From Rickettsiales bacterium (GTDB lineage: Bacteria > Bacteroidota > Bacteroidia > Cytophagales > Cyclobacteriaceae): a DNA stretch of 32,344 nucleotides. Shown one piece after another: positions 30,690 to 32,344 of this stretch (position 1 is its first letter; every line of letters begins with the position of its first letter). The notes below the pieces were generated by a model. That model did not search any database, was not told the origin of the DNA, and saw only the letters and a list, made by a program, of their open reading frames with translations. The position numbers and the translations under genes were made by a program. The DNA is taken from positions 136,285 through 168,628 of the forward strand of contig PBTY01000017.1 in NCBI GenBank assembly GCA_002729235.1, given 5' to 3'.

Positions 30690-31646
30690 TCAAAACTTAT
30701 CACTCACCATCGCCATCAACTCCTGAAGCTTGGCTGAGTGACTGTGTGGCATAATGTCGGACTGTTTCTTGCCGTCCAAAATGTCCTGGCTTACAGCTTG
30801 TAGTTCGTGGTTGAATCCAATGCTCTTTCGGCCGTCGTTGAAGTAGTCGATCTGCTCATCACCTTTGTAGAGGAAACACTCGGATGCCTTCCAGAAAAAC
30901 GGAATGCGAATGGTTGCTTCCGAACCAATCACAAACAAGTTGTTGTTCAGCTTGCTGCGGAAAGAAGTCGCCAGATTGGCCGTTTCATCCCCATAGTCAA
31001 AGAGAATGTTCACATCGTCATCCACTCCGGTACTTGCCTTGTGGCAAGTGACATAAAGTTCTTTTGGATCTTTGCGCATAAACAGCCATGCCATGGCTAT
31101 CGGGTATATGCCCATATCCAGCAATGCGCCACCAGCTAACTTGGGACTGTACATTCGGCTCTCCGCATCAAAAGGCACTGCATAGCCAAAGTCCGCTTTG
31201 ACCTGTACGAGCTTCCCAATACGCCCCTCACTCACCCACTGCTGCGCTTTCTGGATCGCCGGATGGAAATACGACCACATCCCTTCCATCAGGTAGCAGT
31301 CCTTTTCCTGTGCGAACGCTCTCAGTTTGTCAAACTCCTGAGGATTGACCGTGATTGGCTTCTCACAAAGTACGGCTTTGCCAGCAGCCAACGCTGCTTT
31401 GCTGTTTTCAAAGTGGAAGTTGTGCGGAGTAGCCACATAGATAGCGTCTATCTCCGGGTCCGCGTAAAGCTTTTCATAGGAATCATACGCCTTGGCCAGT
31501 CCAAATCGGGTGGCAAACTCGTCCGCCGAACTTTGTGACCGGGAAGCCACGGCTACCAGCTCGGCATTGTCCACAAATTGAAAATCTGACGCAAACTCAC
31601 CGGCTATTCGTCCGGTGCTGATGATTCCCCACTTTACTTTTCGCAT
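30690..31646 (-). CDS. Gfo/Idh/MocA-family oxidoreductase
   Basis: From the ATG at 31646 the protein has 318 residues. The N-terminal Rossmann domain begins KVKWGIISTGRIAGEFASDF with a glycine-rich NAD(P)-binding loop, followed by AELVAVASRS, YVATPHNFHFENSKAALAAGKAVLCEKPITVN, where the EKP lysine is the usual catalytic/cofactor residue. The C-terminal domain holds GGALLDMGIYPIAMAWL, with the Asp and Tyr positions of the family. Such enzymes oxidise or reduce sugars, inositols and related polyols; the D-xylose or dihydrodiol dehydrogenase subgroup is possible given the short N-terminus, but the substrate cannot be fixed. A reading from 31682 would add 12 residues. It is divergent from the TPR gene at 31718; a degraded second copy lies just downstream. 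Confidence 0.93.
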   Translation of the reverse strand: MRKVKWGIISTGRIAGEFASDFQFVDNAELVAVASRSQSSADEFATRFGLAKAYDSYEKLYADPEIDAIYVATPHNFHFENSKAALAAGKAVLCEKPITVNPQEFDKLRAFAQEKDCYLMEGMWSYFHPAIQKAQQWVSEGRIGKLVQVKADFGYAVPFDAESRMYSPKLAGGALLDMGIYPIAMAWLFMRKDPKELYVTCHKASTGVDDDVNILFDYGDETANLATSFRSKLNNNLFVIGSEATIRIPFFWKASECFLYKGDEQIDYFNDGRKSIGFNHELQAVSQDILDGKKQSDIMPHSHSAKLQELMAMVSDKF

Positions 31647-31717
31647 GCCTAAATTTATCAATTCTTCCGAAACTGAATTCATTGACTTTGCACTTGGGAA
31701 AGCGTAGTTTTATCCAA

Positions 31718-32344
31718 ATGCCGTCAACCCTCATCAAAATCATCCTTTCACTGTTTTTCAGTGCATTGTTACTCGTGGGTCACGCCCAATCCTGGGAACA
31801 GACCAATCGACAAGCAATGAGCTATTACCAAAATGGTGATCTGGATCGAGCTTTGGAAACAATTGATCGAGCCATTGAATTGAGTGCTCCTCTGTCCAGT
31901 GAACGGCTGATTAGTTGGACCAATAAAGGCTATTTCCTTTCGGACAAATCGGACTTGGCCAACAGCATCTGGTACTTCCGTCAAGCAAGCAACCTGGCGA
32001 ATAGTCTTTATTCCTTACCACATGTCGCTCAAACGGATGCCTACACCAACCTGGTAAATGCATTCCTGCAATCCGGGAGATTAGATAGTGCGGAGTTTTA
32101 CCTGCAAAAGGCATTACCCAATCACAACGCCATCGAAACGAAGAATCCTGCTCATTATGACAGTTCGTATGCTGAGATCACTCGAGCATTGATCTTGATG
32201 AATGCAGCGGAAGCTTCCCTGTATTATCGAAAAGGTTTGTTGGATCAGGCAATTCAGTCACTGCAAAGTCAGATTGCTTTGATCCGTCAAGTCTATCTCA
32301 ACTACGAGTCGTCCACGGATTATCAAAAGTCCCTAAACAACCTG
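31718..32344 (+). CDS. Secreted TPR protein (3' end beyond window)
   Basis: The reading frame is open for 209 codons from the ATG at 31718 to the end of the window. It starts with a signal peptide (MPSTLIKIILSLFFSALLLV, then GHAQ) and continues with TPR-like units: QAMSYYQNGDLDRALETIDR, AIELSAPLSSERLISWTNKG, YTNLVNAFLQSGRLDSAEFY, YYRKGLLDQAIQSLQ. In Bacteroidota such proteins often continue into a CHAT peptidase-like or a histidine-kinase domain, but that part is not visible. It is divergent from the oxidoreductase with 71 bp between the start codons. Confidence 0.85.
   Translation, partial: MPSTLIKIILSLFFSALLLVGHAQSWEQTNRQAMSYYQNGDLDRALETIDRAIELSAPLSSERLISWTNKGYFLSDKSDLANSIWYFRQASNLANSLYSLPHVAQTDAYTNLVNAFLQSGRLDSAEFYLQKALPNHNAIETKNPAHYDSSYAEITRALILMNAAEASLYYRKGLLDQAIQSLQSQIALIRQVYLNYESSTDYQKSLNNL

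Overview
The window looks like chromosomal DNA of a Bacteroidota bacterium, most likely a free-living, possibly marine member of the Cytophagales. The evidence is a type IX secretion (T9SS) C-terminal sorting domain on a 2120-residue surface protein, two-component propeller and TPR kinases of the LytS type paired with a LytTR regulator, a DUF6090-like membrane protein, and promoters fitting the Bacteroidota -7 box TAnnTTTG. The genus is an inference; no rRNA or other taxonomic marker is present.

Region 1 (1-3470) is a xylose utilisation locus: xylB and xylA (truncated by the window edge) on the minus strand, and a divergent Nudix-fold regulator whose Nudix box has lost its catalytic glutamates. 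A 21-bp palindrome sits in the divergent promoter. Region 2 (3471-6362) holds two tandem copies of a structured intergenic repeat, a YefM-YoeB-type toxin-antitoxin pair with three TGTACA-like boxes at exact 12-bp spacing, and a divergent aldo/keto reductase and AraC-family regulator pair with an 8+8 bp palindrome between them.

Region 3 (6414-18794) is a sensory and surface module on the minus strand. A TPR histidine kinase and a propeller histidine kinase overlap each other and are followed by one LytTR response regulator, then by the giant T9SS adhesin-like protein (LamG, FN3, beta-helix, seven HYR-like repeats, MBG-like domains, sorting domain). Paired direct repeats with a consensus near YTTCCnnA and an exact 21-bp period lie upstream of three genes: the first kinase, the response regulator and the giant gene. 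This matches the two-turn geometry of LytTR operators and suggests one autoregulated circuit controlling the surface protein. This is the strongest system-level observation in the window.

Region 4 (18878-30460) is a mixed accessory stretch: a YceI lipoprotein, a secreted unknown, a VOC protein, a Fic protein preceded by CGTATCA repeats, a DUF6090-like protein, an erythromycin-esterase-like lipoprotein, a thioredoxin-like protein, a pair of small unknown genes, a membrane protein and an AT-rich TPR protein with an unrecognised N-terminal domain. The spacers carry four copies of a roughly 90-bp REP-like repeat, a large nested hairpin, and direct repeats that flank single genes, so the region looks shuffled by recombination.

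Region 5 (30472-32344) is a Gfo/Idh/MocA oxidoreductase followed by a relic of the 3' end of a second copy, and a divergent secreted TPR protein cut by the window end. No tRNA, rRNA, CRISPR array, insertion sequence or transposase gene was recognised.
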